A stretch of DNA of 64,000 nt from Bin87 sp034421995 (GTDB taxonomy: Bacteria; Chloroflexota; Dehalococcoidia; Lucifugimonadales; UBA3495): assembly GCA_034421995.1 (NCBI GenBank), contig DAOUJY010000006.1, forward strand, positions 1-64,000, read 5' to 3'. Numbering within the stretch: the stretch's first letter is position 1; each line of letters opens with the position of its first letter. Both the position numbers and the translations under genes were made by a program. This document shows, in pieces, positions 41,521 to 50,065 of the stretch. Under the pieces are notes generated by a model. It saw only the letters and a list, made by a program, of their open reading frames with translations, did no database searches and was not told the origin of the DNA.

Positions 41521-42711
41521 ATGCCCAGCAACGCTGAATATATCGCTATCGAGCAGAAATACTACGCCCAAACCGTGCGGCGCCGGCCGGTGGTTATCGT
41601 GCGGGGCGAAGGCTCTCGAGTGTGGGACGCCGACGGCAAGGAGTACATCGACTTCGTGGCCGGTTGGGCCGTGGATAACCTGGGTCACTGCCCGCCGGTG
41701 GTGGTGGAAGCCATCGCCCAGCAGGCGGCGACGCTGATCCAGACCTCAAACCAGTTCTACACATTGCCCCAACTCGACATAGCCGAGATGTTGATCGAAA
41801 ACTCGTGCATGGACCGAGTGTTTTTCTGCAACAGCGGGGCTGAGGCCGTGGAAGGCGCGCTCAAGCTGGCGCGGCGCTACGGCAAGCTGCACAAGAACGG
41901 CGCCTACGAGGTTATCACCGCATTCAATTCCTTCCATGGGCGCACCATGAACGCCGTGGCGGCCACTGGTCAACCCCACTACCACGAGTTGTTTGAACCC
42001 ATCCCGGAGGGTTTCACATACGTTGACTTCAATGACGTCGAAGCGGTGATGAACGCCACCACCGACAACACTGTCGCGGTGATGGTGGAGCCGGTGCAGG
42101 GCGAGGGCGGCGTCAACATCCCTGATGAAGACTACTTCCAGCGCCTGCGGGCATGGTGCGACCAGAACAACATCCTGTTGATATTGGACGAAGTGCAGAC
42201 CGGCATGGGCCGGCTCGGCAGCCTGTTCGGTCACCAGGAATACGACGTGGAGCCGGACGTGATGATCCTGGCCAAGGGGCTGGGGTACGGTGTGCCCATT
42301 GGGGCATTCCTGTCCAAGGAGCACGCCATGGCCCTCACCTACGGCGACCACGGCAGCACCTTCGGCGGCAACGCGCTGACCACCGCCGCCGCCGCCGCCG
42401 GCACGCGCTACCTGCTGGACAACGATATTCTCGGGCACGTCAAACGCATTGAGGTGGTGCTGAAGGACCGCCTCGACGGACTGAAAGCCCGCTACGGGTT
42501 CGTGGAAGAGATCCGGTGCAAGGGCCTCCTCGCCGCCGTGCAGTTCGACAACGACATCATGCCGGCGGTGATGGACGCCGCGGAGGCGGCCGGCGTCCTG
42601 CTGAACGGGGTAAGGCCCAACGCGGTGCGCATCATGCCGGCGCTGAACATAACCGAGGACGAGATTGACGAGGGCGTGGGGCGGTTGAGCGAGGCGTTGG
42701 GGAACGTGTAA
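41521..42711 (+). CDS. argD: Class III aminotransferase, acetylornithine aminotransferase-like
   Basis: 396 aa with CAGGGAGCGG upstream. Class III pattern: VWDADGKEYIDFVAGWAVDN LGH, FFCNSGAEAVEGALKLARRY, AFNSFHGRTMNAVAATG, VMVEPVQGEGGVN, LILDEVQTGMGRLG and the PLP lysine K252 in ILAKGLGYGVPIGAF. This matches ArgD/LysJ enzymes that transaminate N-acetylornithine or related amino acids. argG lies 1.5 kb away on the other strand, supporting an arginine role, but other omega-amino acid substrates are possible. Confidence 0.82.
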   Translation: MPSNAEYIAIEQKYYAQTVRRRPVVIVRGEGSRVWDADGKEYIDFVAGWAVDNLGHCPPVVVEAIAQQAATLIQTSNQFYTLPQLDIAEMLIENSCMDRVFFCNSGAEAVEGALKLARRYGKLHKNGAYEVITAFNSFHGRTMNAVAATGQPHYHELFEPIPEGFTYVDFNDVEAVMNATTDNTVAVMVEPVQGEGGVNIPDEDYFQRLRAWCDQNNILLILDEVQTGMGRLGSLFGHQEYDVEPDVMILAKGLGYGVPIGAFLSKEHAMALTYGDHGSTFGGNALTTAAAAAGTRYLLDNDILGHVKRIEVVLKDRLDGLKARYGFVEEIRCKGLLAAVQFDNDIMPAVMDAAEAAGVLLNGVRPNAVRIMPALNITEDEIDEGVGRLSEALGNV

Positions 42712-42811
42712 GGACGGCTGCCAGACTCAGGCCGCCATCGGTTCCCAATTTGCGTACAAAACCGTTGGCGGCTAAACTTATGGTAGCGGATTGCAGCAAA
42801 GAAGCAGCCAA

Positions 42812-43060
42812 ATGAAGTTCGATCGCATTACAATCGACCCGGCGGTGTGCCTGGGCAAACCCAGGGTGCGCGGTACCCGGATAACGGTAGAATTCGTTCT
42901 CAAACTAATGGCCAGCGGATGCACCGCCGACGAAATTGCCAACGACTATCCGGAATTGGTACCAGCGGACGTTCATCAGTGTGCGGCGTATGGTGCGTGG
43001 TTGGCTAGCGACCGAGTGGTCGCCGAGATTGACTTACGGCCGCTTTCCAAAAATCAATAA
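42812..43060 (+). CDS. DUF433 antitoxin-like protein
   Basis: 82 aa from the ATG at 42812. DUF433 signature: ITIDPAVCLGKPRVRGTRIT and VEFVLKLMASGCTADEIAND YPELVP, a winged-helix-like antitoxin fold usually next to a DUF5615 PIN-like toxin. Here the DUF5615 gene is 800 bp downstream (43859) with a 201-aa gene and a strong hairpin in between. So the canonical pair appears to have been split. Confidence 0.85.
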   Translation: MKFDRITIDPAVCLGKPRVRGTRITVEFVLKLMASGCTADEIANDYPELVPADVHQCAAYGAWLASDRVVAEIDLRPLSKNQ

Positions 43061-43075
43061 CGTGCCAAAACCAGG

Positions 43076-43117
43076 GTAAAACATTAGGGCGCACAGCCGT
43101 GCGCCCTAATGTTTTAC
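43076..43117. terminator. 19-bp perfect hairpin after DUF433 gene
   Basis: Arms of 19 bases (GTAAAACATTAGGGCGCAC) around AGCC, starting 16 bp after the DUF433 stop. The right arm ends in GTTTTAC, so a weak T-run is part of the stem. It may be a terminator or a dispersed palindrome that has separated DUF433 from its partner. Confidence 0.6.
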
Positions 43118-43196
43118 GATGTACACAACATCACGTAATTGACAATGCTGAACATGCGTTGTACACTGCGCGAACGATATCCAAAGGAGGCTTGAT

Positions 43197-43802
43197 ATGC
43201 CCGGCCAAAGCAAAGATGATCTGTTGGAGTTTTTGGATTACGCAGGAAACAGAGGGTTGATGACTAAGGTCAGCGCGCAGTCCCTCAGAAGCGCCTGCAC
43301 AGCGGTTTTTTCGATATTGGACGAAGACGAGGCCGGAGACATCGTGGCGATGGACTTGGACGGTCTGTTTCACCGATACGAGAATATCAAAGGGATGGAA
43401 GTTAGCCCAAACACTCTCCGGGCGTATCGCCAACGGGTCAGACAGGCGATTTCCGATTTTGAGCGGTACACGGCTAACCCGTCACAATGGAAGCCCGCTG
43501 GGGGTCAGCGAACAAATAGCACCGGGAAGCGATCTCCGAGAAACGTAACAACGAACTCCAGGGAAGGGGAGCAACCAGCCAGATTTGACTCCTCGGGTGT
43601 TGGAGCTTTGTCCGCGGACGAGATTACCCATCAATTCCCGTTGCGCCAGGATGTGATTGTTCGAATCTCTGGTATCCCATTTGATGTCAAGAGATCCGAG
43701 ATGGCCCGAATGACGGCCTATTTGTCGAATCTGGTCGCTGAGACAGACGAAGTGGAACCTCTACAACTAATGCCGGGAACCACAGACAACGACATCGCAT
43801 AA
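43197..43802 (+). CDS. Unknown 201-aa protein between DUF433 and DUF5615
   Basis: ATG preceded by CCAAAGGAGGCTTGAT, a strong ribosome binding site. N-terminal helical region (DDLLEFLDYAGNRGLMTKVS, then VSPNTLRAYRQRVRQAISDF) resembles the arm or core-binding part of recombinases by general pattern only. A Ser/Arg/Gly-rich linker leads to a C-terminal segment (RQDVIVRISGIPFDVKRSEM ARM). No family recognised. It may be an insertion into a DUF433/DUF5615 pair or a third member of a new arrangement. Confidence 0.6.
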   Translation: MPGQSKDDLLEFLDYAGNRGLMTKVSAQSLRSACTAVFSILDEDEAGDIVAMDLDGLFHRYENIKGMEVSPNTLRAYRQRVRQAISDFERYTANPSQWKPAGGQRTNSTGKRSPRNVTTNSREGEQPARFDSSGVGALSADEITHQFPLRQDVIVRISGIPFDVKRSEMARMTAYLSNLVAETDEVEPLQLMPGTTDNDIA

Positions 43803-43858
43803 CATATTCGTTCAATGGCGCGCTGCACCTGTCCGCAGCATAGCATACCAAAAACGAT

Positions 43859-44224
43859 ATGCGCATCATTGCCGACGTACACATCCGCCCCGCCACCGTT
43901 CAGCATTTGAACAGCTTGGGGCACGACGTGATTCGATCCAGCGAGATATTGCCTGAAGAGGCCCCCGATCAGGAAATTATTGAGCGCGCGGTGGCCACCG
44001 GCCGTGTAATCCTCACTGAGGATTTGGATTTTACGGACATTATTGCCATATCCGGCGCAACCCAGCCATCTTTGATAACCTTGCGGCTCACGGACGCCAG
44101 CGCGGACTACGTGAACCGCATCCTTGAATATGTGCTTCCCGGGCTGGAGCAACTCGTCACCACCGGAATTATTGCGACCGTGGAGGACGAGCGGGTGCGG
44201 ATACGCGAGCTGCCCGTCCATTAG
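43859..44224 (+). CDS. DUF5615 PIN-like toxin candidate
   Basis: 121 aa. Starts MRIIADVHIRPATVQHLNSL GHD, then EAPDQEIIERAVATGRVILT EDLDFTDI: the DUF5615/Mut7-C PIN-like core with acidic residues D6, D38 and D55/D57 for metal binding. Predicted RNase toxin, normally adjacent to DUF433. Its stop meets the convergent argG stop with no gap. Confidence 0.85.
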   Translation: MRIIADVHIRPATVQHLNSLGHDVIRSSEILPEEAPDQEIIERAVATGRVILTEDLDFTDIIAISGATQPSLITLRLTDASADYVNRILEYVLPGLEQLVTTGIIATVEDERVRIRELPVH

Positions 44225-45415
44225 CTATTCGCCCTGCTGCCTCTGCTGCGTCCGCACCGGGAGACCGTAGATGTCGATGAAACCCTTGGCCGCCGTATGG
44301 TCGAACTCGTCGGCGCGGTCGTAGGTAGCCAGGCCGTAGTCGTACAGCGGCCGGTCGGCGGTCCGGCCCACGACCACGCAGGAACCCTTGTGGAGGCGGA
44401 CGCGGATGTTGCCCGACACGTGTCGCTGCGTGCTGTCCACGTAGGCGTCCAGGTCGCGGCGGTGAGCGGTGTACCACAGGCCGTTATAGACCAACTCGGC
44501 GTATTCCTGGGCAATGCGTTCCTTGAAGCGGCTCTGCTCACGGGAGAGCGTCATGGTCTCCAGCGCGCGATGGGCGGAGTGGAGCAGCACGGCGGCGGGT
44601 GATTCGTACACCTCGCGGCTCTTGATGCCCACCAGACGGTTCTCCACGTGGTCGATCCGGCCGATGCCATGAGCGCCGGCCAGGGAGTTAAGATGGCTGA
44701 TCATTGCGACGCTCGCCATGGCCTCGCCATCGACAGCGGTAGGGATGCCCTGGTCAAAGCGGATTTCCACGTAAGCCGGCTCGTTGGGAGCATCAGCGGG
44801 GTTGACGGTCCATTCGTAGGCGTCTTCCGGTGGTTCGGTCCAGGGATCTTCCAGCTCGCCGGCCTCGGCGCTGCGGCCCCAAAGGTTCTCGTCGGTGCTG
44901 TACTTGTTGTTGGATGGGGCGATGGGAAGATTGCGGTCCCGAGCGTAGAGCACTTCATCCTCGCGATTCATGCCCCACTCCCGGATGGGAGCGATCAGTT
45001 CCACTCCGGGGGCCAGGGCGGACACTCCGACCTCGATGCGGACCTGGTCGTTGCCCTTGCCCGTGCATCCGTGGGCCACGGCGTCAGCGCCATGTTCCCT
45101 GGCGACATCGGCCAGGTAGCGCGCGATGAGCGGCCGCCCCAGGGCGGTGGCAAGGGGGTACTGGCCCTCGTAGATGGCGCCGGCGCGGAGGGCGGGCCAC
45201 AGAAATTCCTGAACCAGCGTCTCCCGGCCGTCAACGGTCACGGCTTGGGAGGCTCCGACTGCGTAGGCGCGCTGGCGGATGGTTTCCAGGTCCACCATAC
45301 CCAGGTCTATGGTGCAGGTGATGACGTCGGCGTCGTAGTTTTCCTGGAGCCACGGTACGGCGACGGAAGTATCCAGGCCGCCGGAGTAGGCGAGGACAAT
45401 TTTTTTACTGGGCAT
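44225..45415 (-). CDS. argG: Argininosuccinate synthase
   Basis: 396 aa. Catalyses ATP-dependent condensation of citrulline and aspartate in arginine synthesis, cytoplasmic. The ATP pyrophosphatase loop is VLAYSGGLDTSVAVPWLQ near the N-terminus. Further motifs: GCTGKGNDQVRIEV, IREWGMNREDEVLYA, NLWGRSAEAGELEDPW, GRIDHVENRLVGIKSREVYE, all typical of ArgG. AGGAG lies about 12 bp before the ATG. Length is normal. Confidence 0.97.
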   Translation of the reverse strand: MPSKKIVLAYSGGLDTSVAVPWLQENYDADVITCTIDLGMVDLETIRQRAYAVGASQAVTVDGRETLVQEFLWPALRAGAIYEGQYPLATALGRPLIARYLADVAREHGADAVAHGCTGKGNDQVRIEVGVSALAPGVELIAPIREWGMNREDEVLYARDRNLPIAPSNNKYSTDENLWGRSAEAGELEDPWTEPPEDAYEWTVNPADAPNEPAYVEIRFDQGIPTAVDGEAMASVAMISHLNSLAGAHGIGRIDHVENRLVGIKSREVYESPAAVLLHSAHRALETMTLSREQSRFKERIAQEYAELVYNGLWYTAHRRDLDAYVDSTQRHVSGNIRVRLHKGSCVVVGRTADRPLYDYGLATYDRADEFDHTAAKGFIDIYGLPVRTQQRQQGE

Positions 45416-45444
45416 CGGTTCGGGAATTCTCCTTTTTCCTTTTT

Positions 45445-45493
45445 GTTCACTGGGTCGGCTTGTTCACTGGGTCGGCTTGTTCACTGGGTCGGC
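45445..45493. repeat. 17-bp tandem triplicate at a gene end
   Basis: GTTCACTGGGTCGGCTT occurs 2.9 times in a row. Each unit on the minus strand contains the codons CCG ACC CAG TGA, i.e. the last residues and stop of the gene at 45481. Replication slippage at the 3' end is the simplest cause. Confidence 0.85.
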
Positions 45494-46176
45494 GCGGTGC
45501 GCAGTTGGTTGACGTAGTTCACCAGAGCGAAAACGCCGGAGGCTTGCTTTACGGAAAACTCCGAACCCATCAATCCGCCCAGCCGACTGAAGACGTCCAG
45601 TCGGATGCGTCGGCCATTGTTGACGATGGAGCGATCCCAGTGGGCCTTCACGCCATCGATGGTGGACATTGGAACCCGGGCCGAGTCGGATGACACCGAC
45701 TTCCCCAGATAGACGAAGTCGCGGTCGGCCCACATCATCCCCCGGCGACACTGGAAAGGCCCGACCAATTCGGGGGTCTCGAGGGACGTTTCCCCGAGTT
45801 CCGTGGTTTCTTCATCGGTATAGATATGGTGGAGGTGCGCGGTCAGGCTGATCATGCCCGAATACTGGAGCACGCCGAAGCTGGCTCTCACCAGTCCTAC
45901 CGGACCCTGGACCATCAGCTTGGTCTCGGCGCGAGTGGGGTTCTCCTTGAAAAAATCCCAGTCCGCGATGATGTCCGATACGTCGTTCAGCGGCAGGCGA
46001 AAGGACTGGCTGGTATCGATACCGGATTTGTGAAGACATCCGTCTTCGATCCACACCAACCCGTCCAGGCAGGGAATTGGGGTGAACTGTTGGGGCGGGC
46101 GCACCCTGCCGGCGCGTCTTTCTCCCGCATCATCGCCGCCGGATTCTTGGCGACGGCGCCGGAAAATCCTCATCAT
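45481..46176 (-). CDS. Unknown 231-aa protein
   Basis: Basic N-terminus (MMRIFRRRRQESGGDDAGER) then two related soluble halves (GLVWIEDGCLHKSGIDTSQS FRLPL and GMMWADRDFVYLGKSVSSDS ARVPM), each followed by a D-x-K-W/H-x-D segment. The duplication suggests two PH-like or beta-sandwich domains (inference). No family known. The stop codon sits within a triplicated 17-bp sequence. Confidence 0.65.
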   Translation of the reverse strand: MMRIFRRRRQESGGDDAGERRAGRVRPPQQFTPIPCLDGLVWIEDGCLHKSGIDTSQSFRLPLNDVSDIIADWDFFKENPTRAETKLMVQGPVGLVRASFGVLQYSGMISLTAHLHHIYTDEETTELGETSLETPELVGPFQCRRGMMWADRDFVYLGKSVSSDSARVPMSTIDGVKAHWDRSIVNNGRRIRLDVFSRLGGLMGSEFSVKQASGVFALVNYVNQLRTAPTQ

Positions 46177-46241
46177 GCCCCCTTTGCTGCTGGTTGGACG
46201 CTGTTACTCAGCGATGGATATTCTATCAGCATATTACGACC

Positions 46242-46898
46242 TTACCACCCGTTCCAGTGAACGACGTCGTCCAGCGATTCCCGGTGCGCCGGCCGAAACC
46301 GGTCGCCGATTGTGTAGGCCATGGGGATGAGGCCGGCCTGCATCACCCGGCGATAGGGGATGTCGAGTACTTGGGCGGCCTCTTCTTCGTGCATCAAGTG
46401 GATGCAGGTGAAGACGGAACCGATGCCGCGGGCCCGGGCGGCCAGCATCAGGCTCCACGCCGCGGGCATTATTGTGCCCCATTGCGCGCTTTGAACCAGA
46501 GATGATGCATTGTCGGTCCGACCGGCGATGCAGGGGATGACCATAACGGGTGCGCGGTGCAAGTTGTCGGCGAGATACTGGGCCGAGTCGCCCACGCGCT
46601 GCTGCACGGCGGCGCGGACCGGGTCTTCGTATTCCAAGTTCGTCGCCGCGGTGGGTGACCGAGTGTACTGCTCCCAACCGCGTCGATAAAGATCCGCCAA
46701 AGCCTGGCGTTTTCCCGATTCGGTAACCACGACGAAGTGCCAATTCTGGCGATTGCTTGCGGTTGGAGCCTGTTGCGCGATTGCGAGGCACTCGTGGACT
46801 ACTTCATCGGGCACGGGCCGGTCGAAATCCAGCCGCTTGCGGACAGCGCGAGTGGTGGTGAGCAATTGGTCGGGCGAGAGGTTTTGAACGACGGGCAT
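46242..46898 (-). CDS. Nitroreductase family protein
   Basis: 218 aa from the ATG at 46898 with GACAGGAGGC upstream. Motifs: TTRAVRKRLDFDRPVPDEVV HEC and QQAPTASNRQNWHFVVVTE (FMN-binding and the family A-P-S-x-x-N-x-Q-P/N-W pattern), plus RGIGSVFTCIHLM. FMN-dependent NAD(P)H oxidoreductases of this group act on nitroaromatics, quinones or similar. It diverges from the aminotransferase gene at 47040. Confidence 0.85.
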   Translation of the reverse strand: MPVVQNLSPDQLLTTTRAVRKRLDFDRPVPDEVVHECLAIAQQAPTASNRQNWHFVVVTESGKRQALADLYRRGWEQYTRSPTAATNLEYEDPVRAAVQQRVGDSAQYLADNLHRAPVMVIPCIAGRTDNASSLVQSAQWGTIMPAAWSLMLAARARGIGSVFTCIHLMHEEEAAQVLDIPYRRVMQAGLIPMAYTIGDRFRPAHRESLDDVVHWNGW

Positions 46899-47039
46899 GA
46901 ACGCTGCCTCCTGTCGATGGTGGGATGAGCGGTTGCATATTGGCATCCCAGACGGCGGGCCGCAAGCGGCGGGGATATGGTAACCTTGCGGCGCGGCCAC
47001 CGGCCGAGATGCACACGCTGTTTCGAGGGATATCCAACC

Positions 47040-48206
47040 ATGACTATAGCCACCCGTATGAGCCGTTTGGGAACTGAATCCGCCTTTGAGGTGCTGGCGA
47101 AGGCACGCGCGCTGGAAGCGCAGGGCCGGGAAATCGTTCACCTTGAGATTGGTGAGCCGGATTTTGAAACTCCAGCCCATATCGTCCAGGCCGGGATGAA
47201 AGCTCTCCAGGACGGTTACACCCATTACGGTCCCACTCCGGGGCTGCCCGAGTTGCGTCAGGCGGTGGCGCGAAACAGCCGCGAGGTCCGGGGAATTGAT
47301 ACGGATTGGGAGCAGGTGGTGGTGACACCGGGCGCAAAGCCAATCATGTTCTACGTTTTGCTGGCGATTGCCGAAGCCGGCGCGGAAGTGATCTATCCCA
47401 ACCCCGGTTTTCCGATTTACGAGTCAATGATCGAGTTCAGCGGCGCCAAAGCCGTGCCGATGCAATTGCTCGAGGAGCGGGCATACCATCCCGACTTGAC
47501 CCGCCTGCCGGAAATGGTCAACGAACGAACCCGTCTGCTCATTGTTAATTCGCCGGAGAACCCCTGCGGCTCGGCCTTTACTTTGGAAGAACTGGAAACC
47601 ATCGCTGACGTGGTGCGGAGTCACCCGGATATGTACGTGATGTCCGACGAAATCTACAAGGACATCCTGTACTCCGGCGAACATCACAGCATCGCCGCGC
47701 TGCCCGGGATGGCGGAGCGCACCATCATACTGGACGGTTTCTCCAAGAGCTACGCCATGACCGGTTGGCGGTTGGGATACGGGATCATCCCCGAGGAACT
47801 GGTGCCGCACATTTCACGTTTGGCCACCAACAGCGTGTCCTGCGCGGCGTCGTTCAGCCAGATCGCCGGCGTGGCCGCGTTGGACGGCCCGCAGGACGAG
47901 GTGCAGGAAATGGCGGCCGAGTTCGCCCGACGGCGGCGCCTCATCGCCGATGGGTTGCAGTCCATTCCCGGCATCAACTGCCCCGAGCCGGAAGGCGCTT
48001 TCTACGCCTTCCCCAGCATCCAGGAAACCGGCCTGACCAGCGCCGAGTTTGAGGAGCGGGCGATGCAGGAGGCCGGAGTGGCCCTGCTGTCCGGCTCGGC
48101 TTTCGGCGAGTTCGGTGAGGGCTACGTGCGGCTGTCCTATGCCAACAGCCAGGAGAATATCAGCAAGGCGCTGGAAAGTCTGGACAAAATGGTGCGGGAG
48201 CTTTAG
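47040..48206 (+). CDS. Class I aminotransferase (aspartate aminotransferase-like)
   Basis: 388 aa from the ATG at 47040. Fold-type I aminotransferase: IVHLEIGEPDFETPAHI, YTHYGPTPGLPELRQAVA, IVNSPENPCGSAFTLEEL, YVMSDEIYKDILY, PLP lysine K236 in ILDGFSKSYAMTGWRLGY, and a C-terminal YVRLSYANS with the carboxylate-binding Arg. Likely acts on aspartate or related amino acids with 2-oxoglutarate. GAGGGATAT lies upstream of the start. Confidence 0.9.
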   Translation: MTIATRMSRLGTESAFEVLAKARALEAQGREIVHLEIGEPDFETPAHIVQAGMKALQDGYTHYGPTPGLPELRQAVARNSREVRGIDTDWEQVVVTPGAKPIMFYVLLAIAEAGAEVIYPNPGFPIYESMIEFSGAKAVPMQLLEERAYHPDLTRLPEMVNERTRLLIVNSPENPCGSAFTLEELETIADVVRSHPDMYVMSDEIYKDILYSGEHHSIAALPGMAERTIILDGFSKSYAMTGWRLGYGIIPEELVPHISRLATNSVSCAASFSQIAGVAALDGPQDEVQEMAAEFARRRRLIADGLQSIPGINCPEPEGAFYAFPSIQETGLTSAEFEERAMQEAGVALLSGSAFGEFGEGYVRLSYANSQENISKALESLDKMVREL

Positions 48207-48241
48207 CCGCCGGCCTACCCAGGAACGATGGGAGCAAGCAT

Positions 48242-48877
48242 ATGACTACGCTAAGCGAACCGCGGACGGCCGACGATATTGAATCGCAACCTGCCCATGA
48301 CGACGAACCGCGCCTGTCCACAGTGGCCAAGCCCTATCTCTTTACCGTGACCCAATACCTGGCTATGGGCGAAACCGGGATTCTTGCAAAGGAAGACAGG
48401 GTTGAACTGTTGGACGGAGTGCTGATAAATATGGCCGCAATAGGAAACCGTCATCTCGCCGTCGTGGCACGATTCAACAAGATGTTGACTCAGTCCGTAG
48501 GTGACCGCGCCATCGTCTGGGTTCAAGGGTCTATCCAACTGGACGACAATAGCCGGCCGGAGCCTGACCTGGCCTTGCTGCGGGAGCGGGCCGACTTCTA
48601 CGAGTCCGAAGCCGCCGGGCCAGAGGACGTTCTGCTGTTGATTGAGGTATCCGACAGTTCGGCGGACTACGACCGCTACGACAAGCTGCCGCGCTACGCG
48701 CGCGCCGGCATCCCCGAAGTCTGGTTAGCCATTCTGCCCGAGCGCATCATTGCAGCTCACACCGAGCCCGTCGGCGACAGGTACACGCACCGGCGTGTCT
48801 ATTCTCCCGGAGACACCATCACGCCCGGCTGCTTCTCCGACATCGCCCTGGATGTGGATGGGATCTTGCCAAGTTGA
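48242..48877 (+). CDS. Uma2 family (DUF820) putative endonuclease
   Basis: 211 aa with GATGGGAGC upstream. Uma2 pattern: TVTQYLAMGETGILAKEDRV ELLDGVLINM, then QLDDNSRPEPDLALLRE, LLLIEVSDSSADYDRYDKL PRYARAGIPEVWL. The Asp in EPD, Glu in IEV and Lys form a PD-(D/E)XK nuclease core. Uma2 proteins are abundant in Chloroflexota and cyanobacteria; cellular role unknown. Separate transcription from the aminotransferase is uncertain (35-bp gap). Confidence 0.85.
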   Translation: MTTLSEPRTADDIESQPAHDDEPRLSTVAKPYLFTVTQYLAMGETGILAKEDRVELLDGVLINMAAIGNRHLAVVARFNKMLTQSVGDRAIVWVQGSIQLDDNSRPEPDLALLRERADFYESEAAGPEDVLLLIEVSDSSADYDRYDKLPRYARAGIPEVWLAILPERIIAAHTEPVGDRYTHRRVYSPGDTITPGCFSDIALDVDGILPS

Positions 48878-48907
48878 GATACCCTGCCCCGCTCTCAAAG
48901 TCTTGTC

Positions 48908-49945
48908 CTATCCCGCAAAATGCGGCATCACCTTCTCGCCAAACAGCCGCATGGATTTCTGCACTTTGTCGGTGTCCATCTCGCCGGTGTTGAGTTTCAG
49001 CATCAGGTTGCGGACGCCGATGTCGCGCATCGCGGCAACTTGCTCGGCCACCTGGGACGGGGTTCCCAGAATGAAGGAGTGCTCCAGGCTCTCGCCGGCC
49101 GGCACGGGGCGGTTTGGGTCTGGCGGCGGGAAGCCTCCGGGGTTGTAAAGCTCACGGGCGCGTCGGAAATGGGTGCGCTCCCGCTCGAACCCGGCGGCGG
49201 CGATTTCCAGCGCTTCGTCGCGGCTGTCGGCGACGAACAGGTCACGAGAAGCCCAGCACTGGTCCACCGTGGCCTCGGTTTCCTCTTCGGTGAAGCCTGC
49301 GTCCAGCATGGTGGCGCGGTAACGTTCCAGGCGAGCCTGCAAGGTGGGCAAGGTCTGGATGCCAATCATCACCGGCCGGCCGATTTCCGCCATCTTCACG
49401 GCGGACGCTTCGCTGATGCAAGCGCGAATCAGAGGAGGATGGGGTGTCTGATAGGGGCGCGGGCGCAGCAAGGGAAACTCCACGTTCCAGTGGTCGCCGC
49501 TATACTGCAACTCCTCGCCGGTCCAGGCCTTGACCAATAGATCCTCGGCTTCGTCCAGGCGAGCGATGCCGTCCTCCATGGTGATGCCGAATCCGATGTA
49601 CTCGTAGTGGTTATAGGCGGAGCCACGGCCGGTGCCCACGATGAGCCGACCGTGGCTGAGGTTATCCAGCAACGCCGTTTGGACGGCAAGGCGAACGGGA
49701 TGGTGGAAAGCCAACTCTACCACGGCGAACCCGATTTTCAGGCTCCTGGTTCGGGCGGCGACGGCGGCGCCCAACACCAGCGGGTCGGCATGGGCAGCCG
49801 CGCCGTCGAAATGGTGCTCGGTAAGCCATACCGAGTGCATTCCGATTTCTTCGGCGAGCATTATCTCATCGAGCGTACTGTCGATGATCGCCGAGTCGTT
49901 TTCCGGGTGATGACTGACGGGAAAGACAAAAGAACCGAAGCGCAT
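48908..49945 (-). CDS. LLM class flavin/F420-dependent oxidoreductase
   Basis: 345 aa from the ATG at 49945 (GAGG 6 bp upstream). Luciferase-like family: MRFGSFVFPVSHHPENDSAI, HSVWLTEHHFDGAAAHADPL, LSHGRLIVGTGRGSAYNHYE Y, LFVADSRDEALEIAAAGFER, and FILGTPSQVAEQVAAMRDIG. The E-H-H motif and GRGS loop resemble alkanal monooxygenase-type members. Substrate unknown. Convergent with the Uma2 gene. Confidence 0.88.
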   Translation of the reverse strand: MRFGSFVFPVSHHPENDSAIIDSTLDEIMLAEEIGMHSVWLTEHHFDGAAAHADPLVLGAAVAARTRSLKIGFAVVELAFHHPVRLAVQTALLDNLSHGRLIVGTGRGSAYNHYEYIGFGITMEDGIARLDEAEDLLVKAWTGEELQYSGDHWNVEFPLLRPRPYQTPHPPLIRACISEASAVKMAEIGRPVMIGIQTLPTLQARLERYRATMLDAGFTEEETEATVDQCWASRDLFVADSRDEALEIAAAGFERERTHFRRARELYNPGGFPPPDPNRPVPAGESLEHSFILGTPSQVAEQVAAMRDIGVRNLMLKLNTGEMDTDKVQKSMRLFGEKVMPHFAG

Positions 49946-50065
49946 TTCAGCCTCGCTTGCGTGGGGACTGGTACGGATTACGCCAATGATTATAGCCCAC
50001 TGTGACATTGCGCAGTCCGGTAGCCCTGCCTATACTGGCGCGGCAACCGGAAGTCAAGGGGCGAT

